Assembly: GCA_028693085.1 (NCBI GenBank)
Contig: JAQUWC010000021.1
Span: 1 to 25,590 of the forward strand
Direction of reading: 5' to 3'
DNA length: 25,590 bases
DNA from: UBA5266 sp002411545
Lineage (GTDB): Bacteria; Bacteroidota; Bacteroidia; Bacteroidales; WCHB1-69
Under the pieces are notes generated by a model that ran no database searches, had not been told where the DNA came from, and saw nothing but the letters and a program-made list of their open reading frames with translations. How positions within the stretch are numbered: the stretch's first letter is position 1; each line of letters opens with the position of its first letter. Below, piece by piece: positions 1 to 8,199 of this stretch. A program made the position numbers and the translations under genes.

Positions 1-28
1 GGTTAAATCTTTTTTTGAGGTGCTATTA
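1..28 (+). repeat. IS terminal inverted repeat, left
   Basis: It begins GGTTAAATC, then seven T, then GAGGTGCTATTA. It is the exact reverse complement of 1449-1476. Confidence 0.95.
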
Positions 29-1033
29 AAAATATTGAGCGATTCTATATAGGGCAAAATCCTTATCTCTTATCCCGTAGTTGTTAGAAATAAAACGATT
101 GATGTTACCGTTGATCCGTTCAGCTTTAGCATTCGTATGGGCACAAATAAAATAATTGATTATTTCATTTTCATGTTTTCGGATAAGTTTAACGACTGGT
201 ATAAATTCTTGTATATTTGAGTTTTTCACATTTAAATACCATTTATCTAATTCATTGATATTTTCAATTTTCTGATTTAACATGTTTTTTATACTATACC
301 ATTGTTTAAAGGATTGTGCTAAATTATATGCAATTTTTAGTTCATGGTGATTTTCAAAAACTTGATTTATAATTTCTTGATTTGATTGTGTCCATTTATC
401 GATTGATTGGGTAAGTTTATGGCGGCAATGTTTAAGTAAATCTAATTTAGCAAGTATTATTTTGTCTTCTTCATTTTTTGTTTTACTCTTACTTAATTGT
501 GATAATAATTCTTTCTTTATTCTTGACTGTACATTCATCACAGCATCATATACATATTGCATCACATGGAATTTATCGATAACAATCTTTGCTTCTGTAA
601 ATTGATTATTGCATACTTTCAGATATCCTGCCGACATATCACAACTGATACTCCTAACTTTTTGTAAATTACTTCCAAAAAGAGAAATTGCTTCCGATAT
701 CTCTTCACTTTTACAACTCTCTATCATCATGGCTATTTTATTTGTATCATTATTGCTTAAAATTGTAAACACTTCGTGTCCAATTACCTTGTCGTCAATA
801 CTCATATTTTCCCCTATTTGATCAGGTTTGAACACGTACAAAGGCTTCCCTTTTGTTATTTCTTCTGTATCTTTGTCTATTATTTCAAGTTGCTTTGGAT
901 GCCACTTTTTATTCTCAATATCTTCTTTATAATTACTTAAATAATTGCGATACCAGTAATAAAGTGTCTTAGGTTTGATATTAAATAGTCTAGCTACAGT
1001 TGATATTTTAACAGGATATTGTTCAATCTTCAC
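26..1033 (-). CDS. IS transposase, DDE catalytic protein (ORF B)
   Basis: This 335-residue transposase has an N-terminal helix-turn-helix-like part (about residues 8-30, STVARLFNIKPKTLYYWY) and an RNase H-like DDE core of the ISL3 type. Visible signature points are the acidic segment SIDDKVIGHEVFTIL near residue 80, the second aspartate in SCDMSAGYLKV followed by DKFHVMQY, and the C-terminal catalytic glutamate in AHTNAKAERINGNIN. It starts with GTG at 1033; there is no ATG, and an in-frame TAA lies just upstream. No stop interrupts the core, so the element may be active. The start has no convincing ribosome binding site, which points to translational coupling or +1 frameshifting from the overlapping upstream frame. 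Confidence 0.88.
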   Translation of the reverse strand: MKIEQYPVKISTVARLFNIKPKTLYYWYRNYLSNYKEDIENKKWHPKQLEIIDKDTEEITKGKPLYVFKPDQIGENMSIDDKVIGHEVFTILSNNDTNKIAMMIESCKSEEISEAISLFGSNLQKVRSISCDMSAGYLKVCNNQFTEAKIVIDKFHVMQYVYDAVMNVQSRIKKELLSQLSKSKTKNEEDKIILAKLDLLKHCRHKLTQSIDKWTQSNQEIINQVFENHHELKIAYNLAQSFKQWYSIKNMLNQKIENINELDKWYLNVKNSNIQEFIPVVKLIRKHENEIINYFICAHTNAKAERINGNINRFISNNYGIRDKDFALYRIAQYF

Positions 1034-1409
1034 TCTTTAAAAAAAGCCCCACTTCGGGGACCATTTTTACTCCTTTTAGACTTAAGTCATATGTATTGCT
1101 GTAATGCTCATCCTTGCCTGAGCGTTTATACCTTCGTCTGTATATTTTTAAATAAATAGGTTTACATACAAAACTGTGACTTAATATCTCTATCGGATTA
1201 CAGTAACCATCGAACACTACATCTGTATGGTTCTCCATTTCTTTGGGTATTTTCCCTTCTTTTTCATATAAATCAATTACCCAATTTGTCTTTGTCTCTT
1301 TTGCTCCATATATGTCAAAATGTTCTAAAATATACTCCGGTACTAACATCCGAGATATTGTCTCTAATAAAGCGTCTACACTCGGACGCTCTTTGCGTTT
1401 TTGTCCCAT
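1023..1409 (-). CDS. IS transposase, N-terminal region protein (ORF A)
   Basis: This 128-residue protein starts MGQKRKERPS and lies upstream of the catalytic transposase frame. It resembles the separately annotated N-terminal region protein of ISAon1-family elements. The ATG at 1409 is preferred over an upstream start inside the terminal repeat, because the upstream extension is only translated repeat sequence. The C-terminal part carries a basic stretch (KIYRRRYKRSGK), compatible with DNA binding. Its stop (1025-1023) lies 8 bases past the GTG start of the next frame, so the two genes overlap by 11 bp. Near the end it contains the run CTTTTTTTAAAG. It could be made alone, or feed ribosomes to the second frame by coupling or a frame change. 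Function is inferred from position and resemblance. Confidence 0.75.
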   Translation of the reverse strand: MGQKRKERPSVDALLETISRMLVPEYILEHFDIYGAKETKTNWVIDLYEKEGKIPKEMENHTDVVFDGYCNPIEILSHSFVCKPIYLKIYRRRYKRSGKDEHYSNTYDLSLKGVKMVPEVGLFLKSED

Positions 1410-1430
1410 TTTTATCTTTTTTTTTTGATG

Positions 1431-1463
1431 TAAAAGTAGTATAAAAAATAATAGCACCTCAAA
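1431..1463 (-). promoter_or_regulatory. Candidate transposase promoter in the right IS end
   Basis: On the minus strand a TTTG (1463-1460) lies inside the terminal repeat. After 21 bases it is followed by TACTTTTA (1438-1431), one base off the TAnnTTTG box. It sits about 22 bases before the ATG at 1409. This placement would put the -33 element within the terminal repeat. Confidence 0.45.
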
Positions 1464-1476
1464 AAAAGATTTAACC
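1449..1476 (-). repeat. IS terminal inverted repeat, right
   Basis: It reads TAATAGCACCTC, then seven A, then GATTTAACC, and matches the left end base for base over 28 bp. Outside it the sequence continues AAAATTATTATTT. Confidence 0.95.
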
Positions 1477-1688
1477 AAAAATTATTATTTATCGATAAAA
1501 GATACAAGTCTTAATTTTTCCATGTATTGGTAAAATAAATCTTAGCTTTTAGAGTTTAAATTATAATTTCTTATTCCATTCTAACATGCTTGTATGAGAA
1601 CTTTTAAACCATCTGTTGCATAGGGGAGGGAATATACATATACAAGCAGATTATGCATTTTAAAACAATAAATTTTTACAATGGTATA

Positions 1689-1717
1689 TTTGTTATAAAT
1701 AAAAAAATGTACCTTTG
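1689..1717 (+). promoter_or_regulatory. Bacteroidota-type promoter of the mltD-like operon
   Basis: TTTG (1689-1692), a 17-base spacer and TACCTTTG (1710-1717) match the -33/-7 pattern of Bacteroidota housekeeping promoters. The ATG follows 47 bases further on. The insertion sequence ends 212 bp upstream, so this promoter is intact. Confidence 0.7.
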
Positions 1718-1764
1718 CATTTTAATACGCAATGATAAGGTGTAAATAACATAAAGAACCAGGT

Positions 1765-3345
1765 ATGCAGTTAAAATATTTCATTAGCATAATACTCATT
1801 AGTACAAACATTTACCTTTTCGCACAAAGCGAAAATAAAACCGTAAACGACTCAAGTGCTTGCGTGGAAGTAGACCCAATTTTAGAACAATTGAATGCCG
1901 TCAACGAAACTTGGTATGCCAAAAAAGTTCTTTACCACGAAACCTCTCAAGCTGCCTTTGCATGCAAGGATATTCCTACTAATGATGTTGATTCTATAAT
2001 GTATTTTCGATTAAAAGCAATAACCGACGAAACCTTGTTTCCCTTGGTTTACAACAATCATATTCGAAATTACATAGATTTATATACACGTAGATACAAG
2101 AGTTTGTCATTATTATTGGGTTTTTCTAAATATTATTTTCCCATGTTTGAGGAAGCCTTAGACCGATACAACTGTCCACTCGAATTAAAATACCTGGCAG
2201 TCATAGAATCGGCTTTAAATCCTACGGCTGTATCCAGGGCTGGGGCTACCGGTTTGTGGCAGTTTATGTATAATACAGGCAAGATGTACGATTTGCAAGT
2301 CAGCACTTGGGTTGACGACAGGCGCGATCCTTTAAAAGCGACTGAGGCAGCCGCAAAGCATTTACGCGATTTGAGCGAGATGTTTTGGGGTGATTGGGTA
2401 CTCGCTATAGCCGCTTATAATTGTGGACCGGGCAATGTGACTAAAGCCATACAACGCTCCGGTGGCAAAACGGATTTTTGGGAGATTTATAATTACCTGC
2501 CCAGCGAAACTCGTGGATATGTGCCTGCTTTTTACGGGGCTATGTATGCTATGAAATACTACGATAAATACGGCATTACGCCGGCAGATGTAAAATTCGA
2601 TCTTACAGATACCATACATATAACAAATAAACTTCATTTCCAACAAATTGCCGCTGTAATAAACATACCCGTCGAAACCTTGATTATGTATAATCCTCAA
2701 TATAAAAGAAATGTAATTCCGGCAGCGAATCAAACTTTGGTGCTGTCTTTACCCGTTGAATACATAAGCTCTTTTATCGCTCATAAAGATAGTATTTACA
2801 ATTACAACACCCACGTTTATTTCCCATCAGGCACTATTTCTGAAGCCGCCTTTGCTTCGGCTGACGAGGCTACTTCATCCGGTAAATACAAGTATCATAC
2901 CGTAAAAAGAGGGGAATCCCTATCCATCATTGCACGTCGCTACGGAATTTCCCTAAGTGAACTGAGTCGGATGAACAATAGAAAATCGACAATGATACAT
3001 CCCGGCGATAAATTGATCGTAGGGTATATCAAAGTATCTGTCGAAAAGAAAACGACACCCAGCGATGCTAAGCCCACACTCGATACAGCATCCTTAGCCA
3101 TACAAAATACCGACTCATTACAACAGCAACCTAAGGATACATTGAGCGTTCCTACCTTAAACAAGGAATCAAACATATTGGAAGACAATACAAGCTATAT
3201 CGTTTATAAAGTGGGAGAAGGCGATACCCTATGGAGTATTTCCAAACGATTTCAATCCGCTTCGGTGGAGGAAATTCGCAAAATAAATAATATGGAATCC
3301 AATGAACGTTTGACGGTGGGTAAGACCTTGCGTATTCCTAAATAA
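1765..3345 (+). CDS. mltD: Membrane-bound lytic murein transglycosylase D-like, LysM
   Basis: This 526-residue secreted enzyme should cleave the glycan strands of peptidoglycan in the periplasm, giving 1,6-anhydro-muropeptides. A signal peptide ends FA|Q at residues 20/21. The SLT goose-lysozyme-like domain covers about residues 130-240: the catalytic glutamate is E148 in VIESALNP, followed by GATGLWQFM and the AAYNCGPGN motif at 216-224. A degenerate LysM-like segment lies near 287-331. Two clear LysM repeats follow at about 376-420 (YHTVKRGESLSIIARRYG) and 479-525 (YKVGEGDTLWSISKRF), separated by a Ser/Thr/Pro-rich linker. This layout matches MltD. It is the first gene of an operon and its stop codon overlaps the truB start by one base. 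Confidence 0.9.
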   Translation: MQLKYFISIILISTNIYLFAQSENKTVNDSSACVEVDPILEQLNAVNETWYAKKVLYHETSQAAFACKDIPTNDVDSIMYFRLKAITDETLFPLVYNNHIRNYIDLYTRRYKSLSLLLGFSKYYFPMFEEALDRYNCPLELKYLAVIESALNPTAVSRAGATGLWQFMYNTGKMYDLQVSTWVDDRRDPLKATEAAAKHLRDLSEMFWGDWVLAIAAYNCGPGNVTKAIQRSGGKTDFWEIYNYLPSETRGYVPAFYGAMYAMKYYDKYGITPADVKFDLTDTIHITNKLHFQQIAAVINIPVETLIMYNPQYKRNVIPAANQTLVLSLPVEYISSFIAHKDSIYNYNTHVYFPSGTISEAAFASADEATSSGKYKYHTVKRGESLSIIARRYGISLSELSRMNNRKSTMIHPGDKLIVGYIKVSVEKKTTPSDAKPTLDTASLAIQNTDSLQQQPKDTLSVPTLNKESNILEDNTSYIVYKVGEGDTLWSISKRFQSASVEEIRKINNMESNERLTVGKTLRIPK

Positions 3346-4085
3346 TGATGATAGCAACACTTCAGCGCATTGATCTTGATACAGGAGGCATCTTACTTGT
3401 CCATAAGCCTTTACGTTGGACTTCTTTCGATGTTATAAACAAAATCAAGCGCGAACTCAAAAAACTACATCCGAATAAGAAATGTAAAATAGGTCATGCC
3501 GGGACTTTAGATCCCCTAGCCGATGGCCTGTTAATTATATGTATAGGCAAATACACGAAGAGAATTCAAGAATTCCAACATTTAAACAAACGTTATACCG
3601 CTACTTTAGTGGTAGGGGCAAGTACGAAAAGCCATGATTTGGAACACGAACCGGAGAATTTTCGTCCCTATGATGCCCTAACACTCAAAAAAGTAGAAGA
3701 AATCTTTCAGTCCTATATAGGACAGATCAAACAAACCCCTCCTCATTTTTCAGCCGTAAAGATTAAAGGGAAAGCTTCTTTTGAATATGCACGCAAGGGG
3801 CAGGAGGTTGAACTTACACAGAAAGATATTGTGATACATTCCATACGTATCCTGCGTTTTGATTTACCCGAAATTGAGATTGAAATATCCTGTAGTAAAG
3901 GTACATATATACGTTCTTTGGTACGTGATGTGGGTGAAGACCTTGGTTGTGGAGCCTATCTCTCCGCATTGCGACGTACGGCCATAGGGGATTTTACACT
4001 CGAAAACGCACTTACTATGAACGATTGGCTCGATAAATCTAACGTAAAGCCTCTTGGACGAAAAAAGAAACGTTTTGAATTATAA
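3345..4085 (+). CDS. truB: tRNA pseudouridine(55) synthase TruB
   Basis: This 246-residue enzyme isomerises U55 in the T-loop of tRNAs. The N-terminus contains the KPLRWTSFDV segment. The catalytic aspartate is D56 in HAGTLDPLADGLL, the family signature. The motif HFSAVKIKGKASFEYAR and the later CSKGTYIRSLVRDVG block are also typical of TruB. Its length is a little short of the usual 290-310 residues because the C-terminal PUA-like extension is missing, as in many Bacteroidota. The start ATG overlaps the stop of the transglycosylase gene (TAATG). A second ATG follows directly, so the start could lie one codon later. Confidence 0.95.
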   Translation: MMIATLQRIDLDTGGILLVHKPLRWTSFDVINKIKRELKKLHPNKKCKIGHAGTLDPLADGLLIICIGKYTKRIQEFQHLNKRYTATLVVGASTKSHDLEHEPENFRPYDALTLKKVEEIFQSYIGQIKQTPPHFSAVKIKGKASFEYARKGQEVELTQKDIVIHSIRILRFDLPEIEIEISCSKGTYIRSLVRDVGEDLGCGAYLSALRRTAIGDFTLENALTMNDWLDKSNVKPLGRKKKRFEL

Positions 4086-4096
4086 AATGGATACAT

Positions 4097-4747
4097 ATGC
4101 ATACATCCCTTCAATCAGCATGGAATCATGCAGCTTATAACAAAGAGTTTACAACTCCTTTACAGCTTGATTTATTAGAAAAGTATATACCTAAAAGCGC
4201 TCGTATACTCGACGTCGGATGTGGCTATGGTCGTAGCTTGCATGAATTATATTGTAACGGATATCTACATCTTCAGGGGATTGACTTTTCTGAAAAAATG
4301 ATTGAACGATCAAAAAAACAATATCCATATCTATCCGTCGACCTGCAAACATCGCCCGATGTCAGTTTTGAAGACTACAGCTTCGATGCCGTAATCTTGT
4401 TTGCCGTACTTACTTGCATTATTGAAAATGAAGCACAAATACATCTGTTAAAAGAAATAAAACGTGTGTTAAAACCCGATGGAATCATCTATGTCAATGA
4501 TTTTCTTTTAAATACTGACCAGAGAAACCTAGATCGTTACCGTAGTTTTAAAGAGAAATATCCTACTTACGGTGTATTTGAACTTCCCGACGGTTTGGTA
4601 TTGCGTCATCATTCTTTGGAATGGGTTCACACTTGCTTGGCTTCGTTTCAAGCTTTGCATTTCGAAATACTATCGTTTCCAACCATGAATGGAAACAAGT
4701 CGAATGGCTATTGTTTCATAGGGAAAAATTTGTCGGGTATCGCATAA
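4097..4747 (+). CDS. Class I SAM-dependent methyltransferase, substrate unknown
   Basis: This 216-residue protein has the Rossmann-type methyltransferase fold. Motif I is ILDVGCGYGRSLHEL (D39 and the glycine loop 41-45). The motif II acidic residue is D63 in GIDFSEKMI. The post-motif segment LKEIKRVLKPDGIIYVNDF is typical of small-molecule methyltransferases. No signal peptide or membrane segment is seen, so it should be cytoplasmic. It starts 11 bases after the truB stop and is probably the last gene of that operon. Nothing in the sequence tells the substrate, and the linkage to truB does not by itself indicate tRNA modification. Confidence 0.85.
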   Translation: MHTSLQSAWNHAAYNKEFTTPLQLDLLEKYIPKSARILDVGCGYGRSLHELYCNGYLHLQGIDFSEKMIERSKKQYPYLSVDLQTSPDVSFEDYSFDAVILFAVLTCIIENEAQIHLLKEIKRVLKPDGIIYVNDFLLNTDQRNLDRYRSFKEKYPTYGVFELPDGLVLRHHSLEWVHTCLASFQALHFEILSFPTMNGNKSNGYCFIGKNLSGIA

Positions 4748-4887
4748 AAAAATACATTTTCAAGCCGAATATATGCCAAAACAAGCGAAATACCTATCCT
4801 TTTTATTTGCTATTCTTTCCTTTTTTCAAACAAATAATGAATATAATTTACAGTAAGTCTATTCATTAAAAATAAAATAAAAAGAAC

Positions 4888-4918
4888 TTGCATTTTCATT
4901 AAAATAGCTTTACTTTTG
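4888..4918 (+). promoter_or_regulatory. Promoter of the initiator tRNA gene
   Basis: TTG (4888-4890), a 20-base spacer and TACTTTTG (4911-4918) lie 32 bases upstream of the tRNA 5' end. Confidence 0.65.
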
Positions 4919-4950
4919 CATCAATATTTCCTGTAGGATGTATTTCACAT

Positions 4951-5025
<75 letters not shown>

Positions 5026-5026
5026 C

Positions 5027-5063
5027 AAAAGAACCATGTCAATCTGAGAGATGGTTCTTTTTT
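5027..5063 (+). terminator. Rho-independent terminator after tRNA-fMet
   Basis: The stem AAAAGAACCAT (5027-5037) pairs with ATGGTTC plus the first bases of the following T run (from 5051), closing a 13-base loop and ending in six T (5058-5063). Confidence 0.85.
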
Positions 5064-5130
5064 ATATGTAGAAATATCATAATAAATTATAGTATCTATC
5101 GTTAAACTATGTATTAAAAATAATTTACGA

Positions 5131-5856
5131 TTGAAAAAAATTGCCCTTATACTATTTTTAACGATATTATTCACAGGTCCTTTAGCTTTTTTACAAGCAC
5201 AACATAGGCCACAGAAAGCACCTAATTTAGCTCATTACGATAAAAAGAAATTTCATTTCGGATTTATGTTAGGTTATAATCATGCTGATTTCGCTATTAA
5301 ACCCAAAACCAATTTAAATGATTTCGATTCACTGATGATAATAGAAACGCATCCTATGAGTGGATTTAACATCGGCATAGTATCCGATTTGCATATGGGT
5401 GAACATTTTAATTTGCGTTTTATTCCCGAGATTTCATTGCTTGATCGTAACGTAGTATACAATATGACTTACAAAAACAATAGCCTTTATAAAGTCCAAA
5501 AAAAAATAGAATCGGTTAGTTTGGATTTTCCCGTTTTATTAAAATTTAAATCTATTCGTATACAAAATATGCGTTTTTATGTTATTGGAGGCCTACAATA
5601 CAGCATAGATTTGGCTTCGCAAGCAAAAAAACAAACACAAAATAAAGATATTGTTAAATTAAAACTATTACGTACCGATTTGCAATCACAGGTAGGTGCG
5701 GGCATCGACATGTATATGAATATGTTTAAATTTTCTATTGAATTTAAAATGTCATACGGCATGTTGAATCTCTTAAAAAATGATGACAATGTATATACAA
5801 ACAGCATAGATCATTTAAAAGCTAAGATTTTTCACCTATCGTTTTTATTTGAATAA
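5131..5856 (+). CDS. porT: PorT-like outer-membrane protein of type IX secretion
   Basis: This 241-residue protein has a signal peptide cut at QA|Q (residues 23/24), followed by alternating amphipathic strands typical of a small outer-membrane beta-barrel. The start of the mature part (FHFGFMLGYNHADFAI) and the last residues (HLSFLFE, aromatic at the end) resemble PorT/SprT, a component needed for T9SS export in Porphyromonas and Flavobacterium. The start is TTG at 5131: there is no in-frame ATG before the stop at 5083-5085, and the signal peptide begins exactly there. No standard -7 box is visible upstream. pdxJ follows after 11 bases, so the two may be cotranscribed. A generic outer-membrane beta-barrel protein is the alternative reading. 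Confidence 0.75.
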   Translation: MKKIALILFLTILFTGPLAFLQAQHRPQKAPNLAHYDKKKFHFGFMLGYNHADFAIKPKTNLNDFDSLMIIETHPMSGFNIGIVSDLHMGEHFNLRFIPEISLLDRNVVYNMTYKNNSLYKVQKKIESVSLDFPVLLKFKSIRIQNMRFYVIGGLQYSIDLASQAKKQTQNKDIVKLKLLRTDLQSQVGAGIDMYMNMFKFSIEFKMSYGMLNLLKNDDNVYTNSIDHLKAKIFHLSFLFE

Positions 5857-5867
5857 AGATAAAAAGT

Positions 5868-6599
5868 ATGAATACAAGATGTAAATTAAGTGTTAATATC
5901 AATAAAATAGCCACTTTACGTAATGCACGCGGAGGTAATTTACCCGATGTATTGAAAGTAGCCACAGATTGTGAACGTTTCGGAGCTCAAGGCATAACCG
6001 TGCATCCTCGTCCTGATGAACGTCACATCCGTTATCATGATGTTCGAGATCTAAGACCTCTTATTACAACCGAGTTTAATATCGAAGGCTATCCTTCCGA
6101 TGCCTTTATTGCCTTGGTCTTGGAAGTACAACCGCATCAGGTTACTTTAGTTCCCGATCCTCCCGATGTGCTGACATCCAATGCCGGATGGGATACGGTG
6201 AGACATGCCGACTTCTTAAAGAAGGTAATTCATGTGTTTCATAGCAAGGGCATACGAACATCAATATTTGTAGAAGCCAATCCCCTTATGATACGACATG
6301 CCGTAGCATGTGGCACGGATCGCGTTGAACTCTACACCGAATCTTATGCACGTAATTATACCTCCCATCGCGAAACTGCCATTCAGGATTTCATACTAGC
6401 GGCAAATGCAGCCCATGAAGTGGGATTAGAAGTGAATGCCGGTCATGACCTCAATCTCGAAAATCTGGCTTATTTCTATCAACACATTCCCTTTTTAAAA
6501 GAAGTGTCCATCGGTCATGCCCTGATTTCAGATGCTCTTTACTACGGCTTACAAAATACCATACAAATGTATTTAAACCAGTTAAAGCTGCCGTCTTAA
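5868..6599 (+). CDS. pdxJ: Pyridoxine 5'-phosphate synthase PdxJ
   Basis: This 243-residue TIM-barrel enzyme condenses 1-deoxy-D-xylulose 5-phosphate with 3-amino-2-oxopropyl phosphate in DXP-dependent vitamin B6 synthesis. Family motifs include LSVNINKIATLRNARGG, HPRPDERHI (H46, H53), the general-base glutamate E73 in FNIEGYPS, the phosphate-binding AGHDLNLENL near 191-200, and SIGHALISDAL with H217. Its length matches the family. It lies 11 bases behind the porT-like gene on the same strand. No functional link between the two is implied. Confidence 0.96.
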   Translation: MNTRCKLSVNINKIATLRNARGGNLPDVLKVATDCERFGAQGITVHPRPDERHIRYHDVRDLRPLITTEFNIEGYPSDAFIALVLEVQPHQVTLVPDPPDVLTSNAGWDTVRHADFLKKVIHVFHSKGIRTSIFVEANPLMIRHAVACGTDRVELYTESYARNYTSHRETAIQDFILAANAAHEVGLEVNAGHDLNLENLAYFYQHIPFLKEVSIGHALISDALYYGLQNTIQMYLNQLKLPS

Positions 6600-6639
6600 A
6601 ATTTTATTGCCTGCATTCTGATATGAACCATTTTTTGTT

Positions 6640-6647
6640 TATTTTTG
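6640..6647 (+). promoter_or_regulatory. Possible -7 box of the cdsA operon
   Basis: TATTTTTG fits TAnnTTTG and lies 41 bases before the cdsA ATG in the 89-bp gap after pdxJ. The only -33 candidate is a weak TCTG ending at 6620, spacer 19. Confidence 0.4.
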
Positions 6648-6688
6648 CAAGTCCTTTCTATAAGGAATAAACATCAAGTCATAAAAGA

Positions 6689-7513
6689 ATGAAAACATTA
6701 CTGACCAGAACACTTACAGGGCTACTTTTTGTGGCTGTTGTAGTTTTTGCCATACTAAGTAAGCCGCTTGTTTTGCTAAATGTATTTCTGGTTTTTGCTT
6801 GCATTGCCTTGTATGAGTACCGTAGTTTATGGAACGTAAAACAAATTTACCTATCTCCTTTATTTTTTGTCATTGCCTTGTTATTATATCTTTTTACAGG
6901 ATACATTGCCTTGTGGAAGATAGTGGTATATAGAAATATTTTTCCATATTTGCTGCTTGGACTCTTATTGCTTCTTCCCATCGTCGAATTATTTCACAAA
7001 AAAGAAAGCGCTCCCTTAGGAGTTATAGCGGCTCAGTTGGGAGCTATGATATTTATTGTATTACCTTTGGCTTTGATCAATCATTTTTTATTGATTGATC
7101 AAGGGAAATGGATATTACTTGCCATGTTTATTATGATTTGGTCCTATGATACTTTTGCCTATTGTATTGGAAGTTTAATAGGAAAACATCCATTATTTCA
7201 GCGCATTTCTCCCAAAAAATCATGGGAAGGGAGTATTGGCTCGGCCATACTTACGTTGGTTTTTGCCTATTTTTTTAGTTATTTTTTCCCCTCCGTTGCC
7301 ATTACCTCTTGGCAATGGGTAGCCATGGGAGGCATCGTGGTGTTGATGGGAACATTAGGCGATTTGAGTGAATCGATGTTTAAACGTTGGATAGGGGTGA
7401 AAGATTCCGGCTCAATATTGCCCGGACATGGAGGAATATTAGACCGTTTTGACTCACTTATTTTTGTTGCACCTTTTGTTTTAATCTATTTACATATTAT
7501 TTATACGTATTAA
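6689..7513 (+). CDS. cdsA: Phosphatidate cytidylyltransferase CdsA
   Basis: This 274-residue integral membrane enzyme makes CDP-diacylglycerol from phosphatidate and CTP, the branch-point precursor of bacterial phospholipids. About eight hydrophobic segments are visible. The C-terminal family signature is KDSGSILPGHGGILDRFDS (near residues 236-254), with the acidic and DR residues needed for metal and CTP binding. The upstream segment SPKKSWEGSIGS is also typical of CdsA. It leads a compact run with psd (gap 11 bp), which uses a product derived from CDP-diacylglycerol. The serine synthase gene (pssA) that would connect the two steps is not in this window. Confidence 0.95.
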   Translation: MKTLLTRTLTGLLFVAVVVFAILSKPLVLLNVFLVFACIALYEYRSLWNVKQIYLSPLFFVIALLLYLFTGYIALWKIVVYRNIFPYLLLGLLLLLPIVELFHKKESAPLGVIAAQLGAMIFIVLPLALINHFLLIDQGKWILLAMFIMIWSYDTFAYCIGSLIGKHPLFQRISPKKSWEGSIGSAILTLVFAYFFSYFFPSVAITSWQWVAMGGIVVLMGTLGDLSESMFKRWIGVKDSGSILPGHGGILDRFDSLIFVAPFVLIYLHIIYTY

Positions 7514-7524
7514 AATCTGAAAAA

Positions 7525-8181
7525 ATGAGAATACACAGAGAAGGTTATCGCATTATCGTGAGTGTGTTTGCCCTATTGGTAGTTGCCTCGGCAATTGTTA
7601 CGGCCAATGTCGATTCAAAAATTCCTCAGTTTATTATGTATACGGTTTGCATCTTTTTCTTTTATTTTATTGTGCGTTTTTTTCGTGTTCCCAGACGATC
7701 GTTTACCAAAGATGAAAATGCCATTTTTAGTCCAGCTGATGGCAAAGTGGTGGTGATTGAAGAAATCGACGAAGATAAATATTTTCATGAAAAACGTATA
7801 AAAATATCGATTTTTATGTCGGCTTTCAATGTACATGTAAATTCCTATCCGATATCGGGCGAAATCAAACAAGTAGATTATTTTCCGGGTAAACATATGA
7901 TAGCTTGGTACCCGAAGTCCTCTGATTTAAATGAACATGCCAGTGTTATTATAGAACATGCCAATAAAAAAACCATATTGGTAAAACAGATTGCCGGTAT
8001 GATTGCACGGCGCATCGTGTGTTATTCCAAGGTAGGACAACACATCCATCAAGGCGATGAAATAGGAATCATCAAAATGGGTTCACGCGTCGATATCCTC
8101 CTTCCACTTGATGTCAAAGTGGATGTGGAATTGGGAGAATCGGTACGTTCTAAAAAAACCATATTGGCCTATTTCACCTAA
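7525..8181 (+). CDS. psd: Phosphatidylserine decarboxylase proenzyme
   Basis: This 218-residue protein converts phosphatidylserine to phosphatidylethanolamine. It belongs to the short Psd type: two hydrophobic N-terminal segments (about 10-28 and 33-51), then the catalytic core with FSPADGKVV, FMSAFNVHVNSYP and a final KMGSRVDILLP. Self-cleavage between G186 and S187 should release a small alpha chain whose pyruvoyl group comes from S187. The whole length agrees with archaeal and Bacteroidota short-form enzymes of 210-230 residues. It lies between cdsA and the exonuclease gene with short gaps, so all three are probably cotranscribed. Confidence 0.95.
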   Translation: MRIHREGYRIIVSVFALLVVASAIVTANVDSKIPQFIMYTVCIFFFYFIVRFFRVPRRSFTKDENAIFSPADGKVVVIEEIDEDKYFHEKRIKISIFMSAFNVHVNSYPISGEIKQVDYFPGKHMIAWYPKSSDLNEHASVIIEHANKKTILVKQIAGMIARRIVCYSKVGQHIHQGDEIGIIKMGSRVDILLPLDVKVDVELGESVRSKKTILAYFT

Positions 8182-8199
8182 CCCTCTCGACTCCTTGAT

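Larger units (their letters stand above)
1..1476 (-). mobile_element. Insertion sequence, ISAon1/ISL3-type, complete
   Basis: The first 28 bases and bases 1449-1476 are perfect inverted repeats, and everything between them is two minus-strand transposase frames. This shows a complete element of 1476 bp. The larger protein has the DDE_Tnp_ISL3 type of catalytic core, and the split N-terminal and catalytic arrangement matches elements annotated as ISAon1 family in Bacteroidota. The family name is recalled, not searched. The left flank is outside the window, so a target duplication cannot be tested. The right flank begins with AAAATTAT. The transposase stop codon (26-28) lies inside the left terminal repeat. 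Confidence 0.9.
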
